The position numbers were made by a program, and so were the translations under genes. A DNA stretch of 7,019 nucleotides from the NCBI GenBank assembly GCA_002714305.1, contig PAWY01000019.1, forward strand, positions 35,956 to 42,974. The letters are read 5' to 3'. Each line of letters starts with the position of its first letter. The first letter of the stretch is position 1. The notes below the pieces were generated by a model, which saw only the letters and a list, made by a program, of their open reading frames with translations, was not told where the DNA came from and made no database searches. The stretch is from Methanobacteriota archaeon. Its GTDB lineage: Archaea; Thermoplasmatota; Poseidoniia; Poseidoniales; Poseidoniaceae. Of the stretch, positions 1-5,349 are shown piece after piece.

Positions 1-662
1 CGCTGAGCGAGGAGGATTTTGAGGGCTTCATCTGGGGTGCCGCTCATGTTTGGGATTTGAACCGGTTTGCCGCCCAATTCGCCGATCGCCATCTGCACCT
101 CTGCGCCTTCCGAGGGCATGCACGCCACCGCCACAATCCCGGGCGCCGAAGCGAGTTCGACCTTGTTGAGCAAGGTTCCGAAGGTGCTCGCTGCTTTGCT
201 GGCTTTCTTGGTTTCAGCAACATAGACCTCGACTCGGTCAGAGCCGGTCAAGAGTTCCAAATCCATGTTGAGTGGAGCGAGGCGGCGCAAAAGATGAATC
301 TGTTCGTCCAAAACTTCCAACTCGGCTTCTGCATCACGGTGCGTGTCGAGGAGGTCGAGGCCAGTTTGAAGTTCATCGCCAAAGGAGCCCTCGAGGAGTT
401 CTTTCACTCGGCGCAGCGGCACCGGGCCATCGGCATTGACGGGTTTGAAGGCAGAAATGGCTGCCCTCACCTTCGCAAGAAGAGAGCTGACGTGGTTCGC
501 TTCGTCCGAGGAACTGGCTTGGCCGACTTTGACGCCGTCTTCGAAGTTGGTGTAGGATTCAATGTGGACGCACCCAAGTTCGGTGCAGGTCCTCAAGACG
601 TCCGCCATGCGACCAACGGGCGCAGCGACGGTCAGTCGGGACATGGCCACCGTGTCAAACAT
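1..662 (-). CDS. atpI: A/V-type ATP synthase subunit I, N-terminal part (runs off the window)
   Basis: This is the membrane stator subunit (a/I, 116-kDa family) of the archaeal rotary ATP synthase. It anchors the peripheral stalks and carries the ion half-channels in its C-terminal membrane half. Only the first 220 residues are present, so no membrane segment is visible; full archaeal members have roughly 620-700 residues. The visible part is the cytosolic N-terminal domain. It opens with MSRLTVAAPVGRMADVLR, followed by LGCVHIE, which is typical of the family's first beta-alpha unit, then a long charged helical stretch containing HRDAEAELEVLDEQIHLLRR, and a second alpha/beta unit (VEVYVAET, GIVAVACMPSEGAEV). 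The ATG at 662 is preferred because GTGAGG lies 7 bases upstream and overlaps the atpH stop codon. An in-frame ATG at 644, giving MSRLTV, would fit the usual family N-terminus equally well. The gene starts 9 bases after atpH and is probably translated together with it. Confidence 0.9.
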   Translation of the reverse strand, partial: MFDTVAMSRLTVAAPVGRMADVLRTCTELGCVHIESYTNFEDGVKVGQASSSDEANHVSSLLAKVRAAISAFKPVNADGPVPLRRVKELLEGSFGDELQTGLDLLDTHRDAEAELEVLDEQIHLLRRLAPLNMDLELLTGSDRVEVYVAETKKASKAASTFGTLLNKVELASAPGIVAVACMPSEGAEVQMAIGELGGKPVQIPNMSGTPDEALKILLAQ

Positions 663-675
663 TGAATCGCCTCAC
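663..675 (-). promoter_or_regulatory. Ribosome binding site of atpI overlapping the atpH stop
   Basis: On the minus strand GTGAGG (675-670) contains the TGA stop of atpH (674-672) and sits 7 bases before the ATG at 662. This favours that start over the ATG at 644, and indicates translational coupling of the two stalk subunits. Confidence 0.6.
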
Positions 676-989
676 TCGGATGAAAGTGCATCGACAACCA
701 TCTGCACGGCTGCGTCTTGATTGCTTGCTGAATTTGATTCGATGTTGGAAACTTCTCCAGCACCGGTTGCTTTGACTTGGTCGGCTTCCCCTTGGGCTTT
801 GCTGCGTGCCTCGTCGAGGATTTTTTGAGTCATGGCCACCGTCTCATCGGCTGCATTTTGGACCATTTCTGAGGACTTTCTACGGGCGTCTGAGACAATT
901 TTTGAGGCTTCTTCTTGAGCCTCAGCAAGACGCTTTTCGGCATCTTGCTCTGCGGTTTTGATGCTTCGGAGAACCTCTGACATACCCAT
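672..989 (-). CDS. atpH: A/V-type ATP synthase subunit H (peripheral stalk)
   Basis: This small coiled-coil subunit pairs with subunit E to form the peripheral stalk that links the catalytic head to subunit I. The 105 residues are almost wholly helical and charged. A heptad-like, alanine-rich coiled coil starts with SEVLRSIKTAEQDAEKRLAE, continues through SKIVSDARRKSSEMV and TQKILDEARSKAQGEADQV, and ends in a short hydrophobic tail (AAVQMVVDALSSE). This composition and length are normal for archaeal AtpH. The position directly before atpI is the usual start of archaeal ATP synthase operons and supports the call strongly. The ATG at 989 is chosen because AGGTG lies 6 bases upstream. A GTG at 998 overlaps that same site and is unlikely to be the start. 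An in-frame ATG at 983 is also possible. Confidence 0.88.
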   Translation of the reverse strand: MGMSEVLRSIKTAEQDAEKRLAEAQEEASKIVSDARRKSSEMVQNAADETVAMTQKILDEARSKAQGEADQVKATGAGEVSNIESNSASNQDAAVQMVVDALSSE

Positions 990-995
990 GAAGAA

Positions 996-1030
996 CACCT
1001 ATTGAAAATCCCAGCGAAAGGGGGTTTAAG
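996..1030 (-). promoter_or_regulatory. Possible weak promoter and ribosome binding site before the ATP synthase genes
   Basis: The 36-base gap between the methyltransferase and atpH contains AGGTG (1000-996), a good ribosome binding site. CTTAAAC (1030-1024) loosely resembles an archaeal TATA box and lies about 25-30 bases before the ribosome binding site. It would allow the ATP synthase genes to be transcribed separately from the upstream genes. The match is poor and no clear BRE is seen, so read-through from upstream is equally likely. Confidence 0.25.
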
Positions 1031-1835
1031 AGTCTAACGGGGTAGGTTGCTGGACTGCATTTTCCGGCTTTGTGCCCCGAAAGCGACTTGCCATGCCAAA
1101 CGGATAGAGCAAGCGCCCTTGAACGCCTTGAAAACCTACATCCTTCAGCATTTTTCGATAGTATCCATTTGTACCGTAGTGAGTGTAACTCGCAGCCAAC
1201 CCTTTCCAAGGATGGTTCTTTTCTTTGGTGATGATGCGCGCCATGACCTGCACAACGCTGTTCATCCACAAGTAGCCAAAGAAGCCGTGCAATTTGTTGG
1301 CTTTTCCTGCATCGCAAATGACCAACTGGCCGCCTGGTTTGAGCACGCGGTAAATTTCCCTCAAACCTTGTGCTTTGTCTTGGAAATCCCGGAATGAGAA
1401 CAAGCAGAAAACCATGTCAAAGGTGTCATCTGGAAGAGGTATGTTCTCCGCAATCGCTTGGACGTATTCGGCGGGGCCTTCTCCTCGGGCAGCACGGGCC
1501 GAGTCCACACGAGGTTGAGCGGTAGCAAGCATTTCTGGCGAGGGATCCAGACAGGTCAAGTCCATGCCGACCAAATCTTCGGCAAACGAACCGGGACCGC
1601 ATCCGACCTCGAGTACTTTCATCCCAGGCGTTGCATGGTTCCTCACATTTCGCCGCCAGCGCTTATCTTGCCCGAACGTCATCCATGTGTTGACACGGTC
1701 GTAGTTTGGAATGGTCGCTTCAAGCTGGCCCTCGAGCACTTCCCAGGCCTCAGCATCAATGCCCGATGCGTCGAACCCGCCAGTGGCTGCTCGCTTCCCC
1801 ATGAATGATGGCGAGCCCCCGACTGTTTTGGACAT
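1026..1835 (-). CDS. UbiE/MenG-type SAM-dependent C-methyltransferase
   Basis: This is a class I methyltransferase of 269 residues, most like the UbiE/MenG family that methylates the ring of (demethyl)menaquinone or ubiquinone precursors. Residues 45-62 (YDRVNTWMTFGQDKRWRR) match the family's N-terminal signature. SAM-binding motif I is VLEVGCGPGSF (74-84), and an acidic residue follows in CLDPSPEML (95-103). FDMVFCLFSFRDFQDK (139-154) corresponds to the UbiE signature FGLRNVTDK, and YRVLKPGGQLVICD follows. The C-terminus (GYYRKMLKDVGFQGV, then LLYPFGMASRFRG) also fits the family. The ATG at 1835 lies 22 bases after the preceding stop. The reading frame stays open to 1910, but that extension only shadows the upstream gene's C-terminus. 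No strong ribosome binding site is seen, and an ATG at 1802 is an alternative. The true substrate cannot be read from sequence. A respiratory quinone is plausible given the adjacent ATP synthase genes. Confidence 0.83.
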   Translation of the reverse strand: MSKTVGGSPSFMGKRAATGGFDASGIDAEAWEVLEGQLEATIPNYDRVNTWMTFGQDKRWRRNVRNHATPGMKVLEVGCGPGSFAEDLVGMDLTCLDPSPEMLATAQPRVDSARAARGEGPAEYVQAIAENIPLPDDTFDMVFCLFSFRDFQDKAQGLREIYRVLKPGGQLVICDAGKANKLHGFFGYLWMNSVVQVMARIITKEKNHPWKGLAASYTHYGTNGYYRKMLKDVGFQGVQGRLLYPFGMASRFRGTKPENAVQQPTPLDS

Positions 1836-1857
1836 GTCGTTTGGTCCATGAACCGCT

Positions 1858-2661
1858 TCAAGCGATACGTTCCACGGTTTCGGGAGTAATACCCTCTTCG
1901 GGGGTGACACGGAAAACGAGAATCTTGAGGTTCTCAGGAGCGTTTCTGAATTTCGATACGATCATTGAATTTTCAAAATCGGTACCGATGGTGCGCACCT
2001 TGAACGAGAGCACCATGTCGGCGATGGAGGAAAGTTCCTGCTTCACCGAGGGGTCAAGACCATCGGTGGAAACGGAAATCATGAGCAATCCACGGACCAT
2101 TTGAGCATGAGCCTGAAGCATGCGAACCATTGAAATCACGCGGGCTGGGTCTTCTCGTTGAAGGAAGAAATCCAAGTTGTCCAAAACAGCCCTGAAGTAG
2201 GGCCCGAGACCCATGATTTCATTGGTGACCTCCGTCAAGTAATCTTGGCTGCTGTCGTCCACAAAGCGGGTTTGAGCCAAACGCTGGATGTCGTCCAATT
2301 GAAAACCTTCGAGTCGGTATCGGCTGGCGAGGAGTTCTCGCTCCAATACGTTGGCGTTGTATTCCTCTCCAATGGTTCGAACGTTGATGTCAAGAGGCCA
2401 GTTGTATTTCTTGAAAATTCGAATGATTTCTTGTTGCCCCTCATCGGTGGCGATGTAGAGCGTGTTCTCGGGCTCTTCGGCGGGAGACGTGAATTGTTTG
2501 GCGAAAAGTTCGCTTCCCGAACCGGTCTCGGTAAAGGCAACCATGGTGAAGCCTCGGGGAACACCGCCACGCATTTCGTTGTCGAACTTCGGCACTCCAA
2601 AGGAGCCTACGGAACCAAAAAATTCCTCATCTTCTGGGTCGAATGTCACTTTTCTAGCCAT
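1858..2661 (-). CDS. KaiC/RecA-superfamily protein with a degenerate P-loop
   Basis: This 267-residue protein has the KaiC-like (RadA-domain) fold pattern but is probably inactive as an ATPase. The N-terminus has the family layout: GVPKFDNEMRGGVPRG (22-37) corresponds to the usual TGIxGLDEILxGGIPxG. Where the Walker A motif should be, the sequence reads FTETGSGSELF (43-53), so the essential Lys-Thr is replaced by Ser50-Glu51. The segment after it, LYIATDEGQQEIIRIF (68-83), corresponds to the glutamate-bearing strand. FRAVLDNLDFF (156-166) keeps the Walker B aspartate (Asp161). The C-terminus keeps a Lys-x-Arg pair (SKFRN) and the end pattern VTPEEGITPETVERIA. Translation very likely starts at the ATG at 2661, behind a near-perfect ribosome binding site. 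It lies 11 bases after the preceding RecA-like gene, which suggests a structural or regulatory subunit of the same complex. The product is presumably cytosolic. Confidence 0.78.
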   Translation of the reverse strand: MARKVTFDPEDEEFFGSVGSFGVPKFDNEMRGGVPRGFTMVAFTETGSGSELFAKQFTSPAEEPENTLYIATDEGQQEIIRIFKKYNWPLDINVRTIGEEYNANVLERELLASRYRLEGFQLDDIQRLAQTRFVDDSSQDYLTEVTNEIMGLGPYFRAVLDNLDFFLQREDPARVISMVRMLQAHAQMVRGLLMISVSTDGLDPSVKQELSSIADMVLSFKVRTIGTDFENSMIVSKFRNAPENLKILVFRVTPEEGITPETVERIA

Positions 2662-2675
2662 CACACATCACCTCA
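2662..2675 (-). promoter_or_regulatory. Near-consensus ribosome binding site overlapping the preceding stop
   Basis: GAGGTGAT (2674-2667) matches eight bases of the archaeal 16S-complementary core and includes the last two bases of the TGA stop (2675-2673) of the upstream gene. It sits 5 bases before the ATG at 2661. It fixes the start of the third RecA-like gene and points to coupled translation. A GTG at 2664 is the only close alternative. Confidence 0.7.
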
Positions 2676-3257
2676 GAGCAGGACCACCTGTCCACGGTCG
2701 ATTAGATCGGTACAGTAGGTATCGAGATTGGCCAAGACCAAGGGTGGCGTTTGGTCCGGTACATTGAGGATAACAGAGAGCACCTCCCGCTGACGGAAGG
2801 TGTTGATGAAGGTGTGAAGGTACTCCGCCAACATCCGGTCATCGTTGTAGATGGCCAACGCATTCACGCTGTCGAGGAACACAAAATTACGTTGGTTGTT
2901 GACCGTACGAAGGGTGTAAAGGGTACGAAGCATGATGCTCTCCAACATGATGGGGCTGTCAATGAAGGTGATGTTGGAATAGGGGACATCCGTTCCACCC
3001 AGCACCCCAGAAGAGACAAGGTCAAGGAACTGGATGTTTGAAACATCAATTCCAATGGCTTCGAAGGCTTGGATGATCTCAACGGCTCCACGGCTGGCTG
3101 AAATGTACACGCCTCCCATCTCAAACATTTGCATGAGGGGAACCATGGTGCTGGCCGTGACGGCAAAGGAATTGGCTGAGCTCATTCGAACCTGAACGGA
3201 ACTGCCCAGCGACACCTGAGTCAATTGCTCTGCAATGCGTTGGTCGAGTTCAAACAT
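2673..3257 (-). CDS. RecA-like domain protein lacking a P-loop (possible DUF835/KaiC relative)
   Basis: This 194-residue protein looks like a RecA/KaiC-type alpha/beta domain stripped of ATP-binding residues. The expected Walker A region (about 20-45, VQVRMSSANSFAVTAS onwards) has no GxGKT motif. The rest follows the fold: GGVYISASRGAVEIIQAFEA (48-67) as a nucleotide-binding-type strand and helix, IDVSNIQFLDL (70-80), then NFVFLDSVNALAIYNDDRML (124-143), which resembles a Walker B strand (Asp129) followed by the 'DSxxxLxIYN' pattern common in archaeal KaiC-like and DUF835-type proteins. EYLHTFINTFRQREVLSVIL fits the next helix and strand. The ATG at 3257 is chosen because GGTGGGGGG lies 7 bases upstream. 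It starts 2 bases after the stop of the active KaiC-like gene. The family assignment comes from fold pattern and context only. A partner role for the neighbouring ATPase is inferred. Confidence 0.68.
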   Translation of the reverse strand: MFELDQRIAEQLTQVSLGSSVQVRMSSANSFAVTASTMVPLMQMFEMGGVYISASRGAVEIIQAFEAIGIDVSNIQFLDLVSSGVLGGTDVPYSNITFIDSPIMLESIMLRTLYTLRTVNNQRNFVFLDSVNALAIYNDDRMLAEYLHTFINTFRQREVLSVILNVPDQTPPLVLANLDTYCTDLIDRGQVVLL

Positions 3258-3273
3258 GTCTATGCCCCCCACC
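3258..3273 (-). promoter_or_regulatory. Ribosome binding site within the end of the preceding gene
   Basis: GGTGGGGGG (3273-3265) lies inside the last codons of the KaiC-like gene and 7 bases before the ATG at 3257. It overrides the upstream in-frame start near 3302 and places the two genes 2 bases apart, an arrangement typical of coupled translation. Confidence 0.6.
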
Positions 3274-4042
3274 GTGATGAGTTGTCGCTTGATGCACCCC
3301 ATTTGAGCATTGGAATCAACATAACGCCAAGCGGCGTGAGTTCAATGGCGTGTTTGGCACGGCTATGCGAGGTGCCTCGCATTTTGACGACCTGAAGGAA
3401 GCGAAGCAAGTGCCCCATGCGTTCGGAGTCGCCCATGACGATGATACCGTCAGCGATGGCTTCTTCCACACCGAACGAGGACCAGTGGGCGTTTTCCGTG
3501 GCTGAAGTAATCTCCGAAATGAGGATCGTGGTGCAACCAAGTGTGGCCAATTTCTTGCCCAGCGTGAACAAGAAATCACGAATCAATTGTTCCGACTTGA
3601 TTTTGTAACACAGCGTTGTGACCGAATCGATGACCAGACGAGTCACACCAATGGTGTTCACGATGTCAACGATGGACTTGATGAGGGCGTGAACGTCGTC
3701 AAGGTCAAACGAGGCCTTTTCCAAACCAAGCCAGGAATAGAGCACGTCCATGTCAAAGACGTTGATGAGGCCGGAGTCGACCATGTTCATGTCAAAGAAG
3801 GCATACTGGCGGATGTTTTCGAGCAACTTCACCGACGGCTCTGTTGCCGTAAAATGGGCGCAAGCCTCGCCGGCAAGTGCACCACGCACGAGGAATTCCA
3901 TTCCGAGCGTGGTCTTTCCGGACCCACATGTTCCGGCAGCCAGAACCGTTGAACCGTAGGGGATGCCTCCACGGAGAATTTCGTCCAAACCGTGGATGCC
4001 AGTCACGCAACGGTCTCGGGTGTATACGCTTGTAGGTTGCAT
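3260..4042 (-). CDS. KaiC-like RecA-superfamily ATPase with intact catalytic motifs
   Basis: This 260-residue single-domain ATPase belongs to the KaiC/RadA/FlaH group, which forms hexameric rings and acts in signalling, motility or scaffolding. VTGIHGLDEILRGGIPYGST (13-32) is the standard KaiC-domain opening. Walker A is GTCGSGKTT (37-45). HFTATEP (63-69) carries the strand glutamate Glu68, but the second glutamate of KaiC's EE pair is replaced by proline. Walker B is RLVIDSVTTL (135-144, Asp139). VKMRGTSHSRAKHAIELTP (219-237) is the typical inter-subunit finger and C-terminal strand. It is the only member of the three-gene set likely to hydrolyse ATP. The frame is open to 4252, but that extension overlaps the upstream gene. 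The ATG at 4042 matches the normal family start, although it has no ribosome binding site and lies inside a short inverted repeat. FlaH of the archaellum is the closest well-known alternative, but no flaI or flaJ is visible here. Confidence 0.87.
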   Translation of the reverse strand: MQPTSVYTRDRCVTGIHGLDEILRGGIPYGSTVLAAGTCGSGKTTLGMEFLVRGALAGEACAHFTATEPSVKLLENIRQYAFFDMNMVDSGLINVFDMDVLYSWLGLEKASFDLDDVHALIKSIVDIVNTIGVTRLVIDSVTTLCYKIKSEQLIRDFLFTLGKKLATLGCTTILISEITSATENAHWSSFGVEEAIADGIIVMGDSERMGHLLRFLQVVKMRGTSHSRAKHAIELTPLGVMLIPMLKWGASSDNSSRWGA

Positions 4043-4052
4043 GGGACCATGC
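4039..4052. repeat. Inverted repeat spanning the start codon of the KaiC-like gene
   Basis: GCATGG (4039-4044) and CCATGC (4047-4052) form a perfect 6-base inverted repeat around a 2-base centre. The start codon of the KaiC-like gene (4042-4040) lies inside one arm. It could be an operator half-site pair or a weak mRNA hairpin. Arms of this size also arise by chance in a window of this length. Confidence 0.4.
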
Positions 4053-4112
4053 GGAAGGAAAAGCCCCGGGTTGATGAAGTGTTTGGACAGAACGGGCTGT
4101 TCGGGTGATGAA

Positions 4113-5192
4113 TCACGAACCGTGTTCGCCCGGAGTTGGTGTGTCTTCAAGAGCCCATGCCGCAGCACTGAATCGGTCCGAGCCGTCCCAAACCAAGGAT
4201 TGACCCGTGACCATGAACAACTGCGTGTCGCCGCCCCATTCAACCCGAACAACGTCCGCGGGTGTGATTTCGTCCAGTTGAGTGTAGCGAAGACTCAGCG
4301 TGCCGCGCCCATCCGAAAGCCCGTTCAATTGGCCGACGCCGAGGAAACCAAGAGCTCCAAGGTCGATGACATGGGTGGCGTTGCCAACGACCTGGGAGGA
4401 AGGATCGCCTGTGAGGAGCGAGAGCGATTGACCCGAAACAACCCCGGATTGAAGCAAAAGGTTGCTCGCCGTCGACCCAGAGGTGTGGTTGAACGACCAT
4501 CCCTTGAGGGCGATGGCAAAGTCGTTTGGATTGCTGACCTCAATCCATTCAGGACCGGCTGACGATGGTCGAACCATCACTTCGGTGATGTGCAAAACGT
4601 TGTTTTTGCGACCCCCATCGTGCACTTCCAATACAACCCGAATCAATTCACCATCTTGTTGAAACGAACGGTAGGCAGTTGAACTGGAAGGCGCAGTACC
4701 TCGCTCCGTACCACCATTGAACAGCGAAGCCCCCGTGCGGTTTGTGTGTTCACTGCTGACCACCCGTATGCTGAGATGGAGGCTCATGTCGTCGTCCAGC
4801 CCGAGCCCGTCCGCCATCCCGTCTTCTGTCACGTTGTGAAGGGCTTGAATTCGGTTCATGTCCAGGCGGTGATTGAGCATCAACCCCGGTTGAACTCGGC
4901 CGTCTTGGAGGTCTTCAGCCGAAGCAAGATGCCACTGTGCGGTTGAGTTCGTGTAATCCAGACCTTCGCTCATGGGGACAAACCAACCCTCTCCAGAAGT
5001 CAACCGATCCAACCCAAGTGAAGCAGCCCGGTCCAGCCTGTCGACGTCCGGGTCGTTGGAGCCCATTTGGAGTTGAGCCAACGACAAGAAAGCCGTTAGG
5101 ATCATCAGAAACAGCGTGAAGGCTGAAAGGAATTCAATCACTGCCGTGAGGGCGCCTTCATCCCGTTCTGTGTGAAGGGATGCCCTGCGCAT
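4113..5192 (-). CDS. Membrane-anchored extracellular protein with a C-terminal lamin-tail domain
   Basis: This 359-residue protein is probably anchored by its N-terminus with the rest outside the cell. After a short charged leader (MRRASLHTERDEG) comes one hydrophobic helix, about 14-39 (ALTAVIEFLSAFTLFLMILT onwards), with a glutamate at position 20 early in the helix, as in pilin-like N-termini. Residues about 44-195 show no recognised domain but contain several N-x-S/T sequons. From about residue 199 a lamin-tail (LTD) beta-sandwich is recognisable: LHITEVMVRPSSAGPEWIEV, then NPNDFAIALKGWSF, then SGVVSGQSLSLLTG, closing with the typical WALEDTPTPGEHGS. Archaeal and bacterial LTDs occur in secreted and surface proteins; their ligands are mostly unknown. 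The ATG at 5192 is chosen because GGAGGGGTGG lies 7 bases upstream; a TTG at 5213 is rejected. It is the first gene of the minus-strand run, 70 bases before the KaiC-like gene. The specific role is unknown. Confidence 0.75.
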   Translation of the reverse strand: MRRASLHTERDEGALTAVIEFLSAFTLFLMILTAFLSLAQLQMGSNDPDVDRLDRAASLGLDRLTSGEGWFVPMSEGLDYTNSTAQWHLASAEDLQDGRVQPGLMLNHRLDMNRIQALHNVTEDGMADGLGLDDDMSLHLSIRVVSSEHTNRTGASLFNGGTERGTAPSSSTAYRSFQQDGELIRVVLEVHDGGRKNNVLHITEVMVRPSSAGPEWIEVSNPNDFAIALKGWSFNHTSGSTASNLLLQSGVVSGQSLSLLTGDPSSQVVGNATHVIDLGALGFLGVGQLNGLSDGRGTLSLRYTQLDEITPADVVRVEWGGDTQLFMVTGQSLVWDGSDRFSAAAWALEDTPTPGEHGS

Positions 5193-5209
5193 GACGTGAC
5201 CACCCCTCC
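5193..5209 (-). promoter_or_regulatory. Strong ribosome binding site of the lamin-tail gene
   Basis: GGAGGGGTGG (5209-5200) lies 7 bases before the ATG at 5192. It decides the start over the upstream in-frame TTG at 5213, which would itself overlap this site. Confidence 0.65.
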
Positions 5210-5349
5210 ACAATTCATGAGGTTGCCGCTTTTTTCATGCCCGATGACCGATACCTACGGTGCCAATGGCGAACGGCAAGATGGCCAAATATCAATGGAA
5301 AACCGAGTTTGGAAGCGATGAGTCTTTGAATTACGGGCGTGAGGAGTTC
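5193..5349. promoter_or_regulatory. Divergent promoter region
   Basis: These 157 bases separate the minus-strand run from the plus-strand secreted protein and must hold both promoters. For the plus gene, AAATAT (5287-5292) is the best TATA-like element. It would place transcription start near 5315-5320, leaving a leader of about 30 bases with GTGAGGAG (5339-5346) just before the ATG at 5350. For the minus gene, the A-rich run opposite 5229-5235 (AAAAAAG) is the only candidate and is weak. In-frame ATGs at 5266 and 5281 lie within the region and would extend the plus gene. Confidence 0.45.

Noticed and set aside
57..665. A 202-codon plus-strand open frame opposite atpI
   Set aside because: It is exactly antisense to a confident atpI coding frame, its translation shows no family pattern, and it is an artefact of codon bias.
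1831..1838. Palindrome GACATGTC at the methyltransferase start
   Set aside because: An 8-base palindrome is expected by chance in a window this size and nothing else supports regulation there.
2158..2718. A 186-codon plus-strand open frame opposite the third RecA-like gene
   Set aside because: The minus-strand gene has a near-consensus ribosome binding site and clear KaiC-like motifs; the plus frame is its shadow and lacks a start context.
1858..4042. A KaiABC-type circadian clock
   Set aside because: All three proteins are single-domain, the catalytic glutamate pair is absent, and no KaiA or KaiB is visible.
3260..4252. Longer N-terminus (70 extra residues) for the KaiC-like ATPase
   Set aside because: The extension overlaps the C-terminal coding region of the lamin-tail gene and has no domain features; KaiC-type domains normally begin close to the ATG at 4042.
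3963..4562. A 199-codon plus-strand open frame
   Set aside because: It runs antisense across the start of the KaiC-like gene and the end of the lamin-tail gene, both well supported, and its translation is Arg/Pro-rich shadow sequence.
3260..5192. An archaellum locus with FlaH and an archaellin
   Set aside because: The ATPase is FlaH-like only at superfamily level. No flaI or flaJ is present, and the membrane protein carries a lamin-tail domain, not an archaellin fold.
5130..5192. Class III (prepilin) signal peptide in the lamin-tail protein
   Set aside because: The residues before the helix are Asp-Glu-Gly, not the Lys/Arg-Gly usually needed for prepilin peptidase, and the helix glutamate is at +7, not +5. 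I kept only the weaker 'pilin-like' wording.
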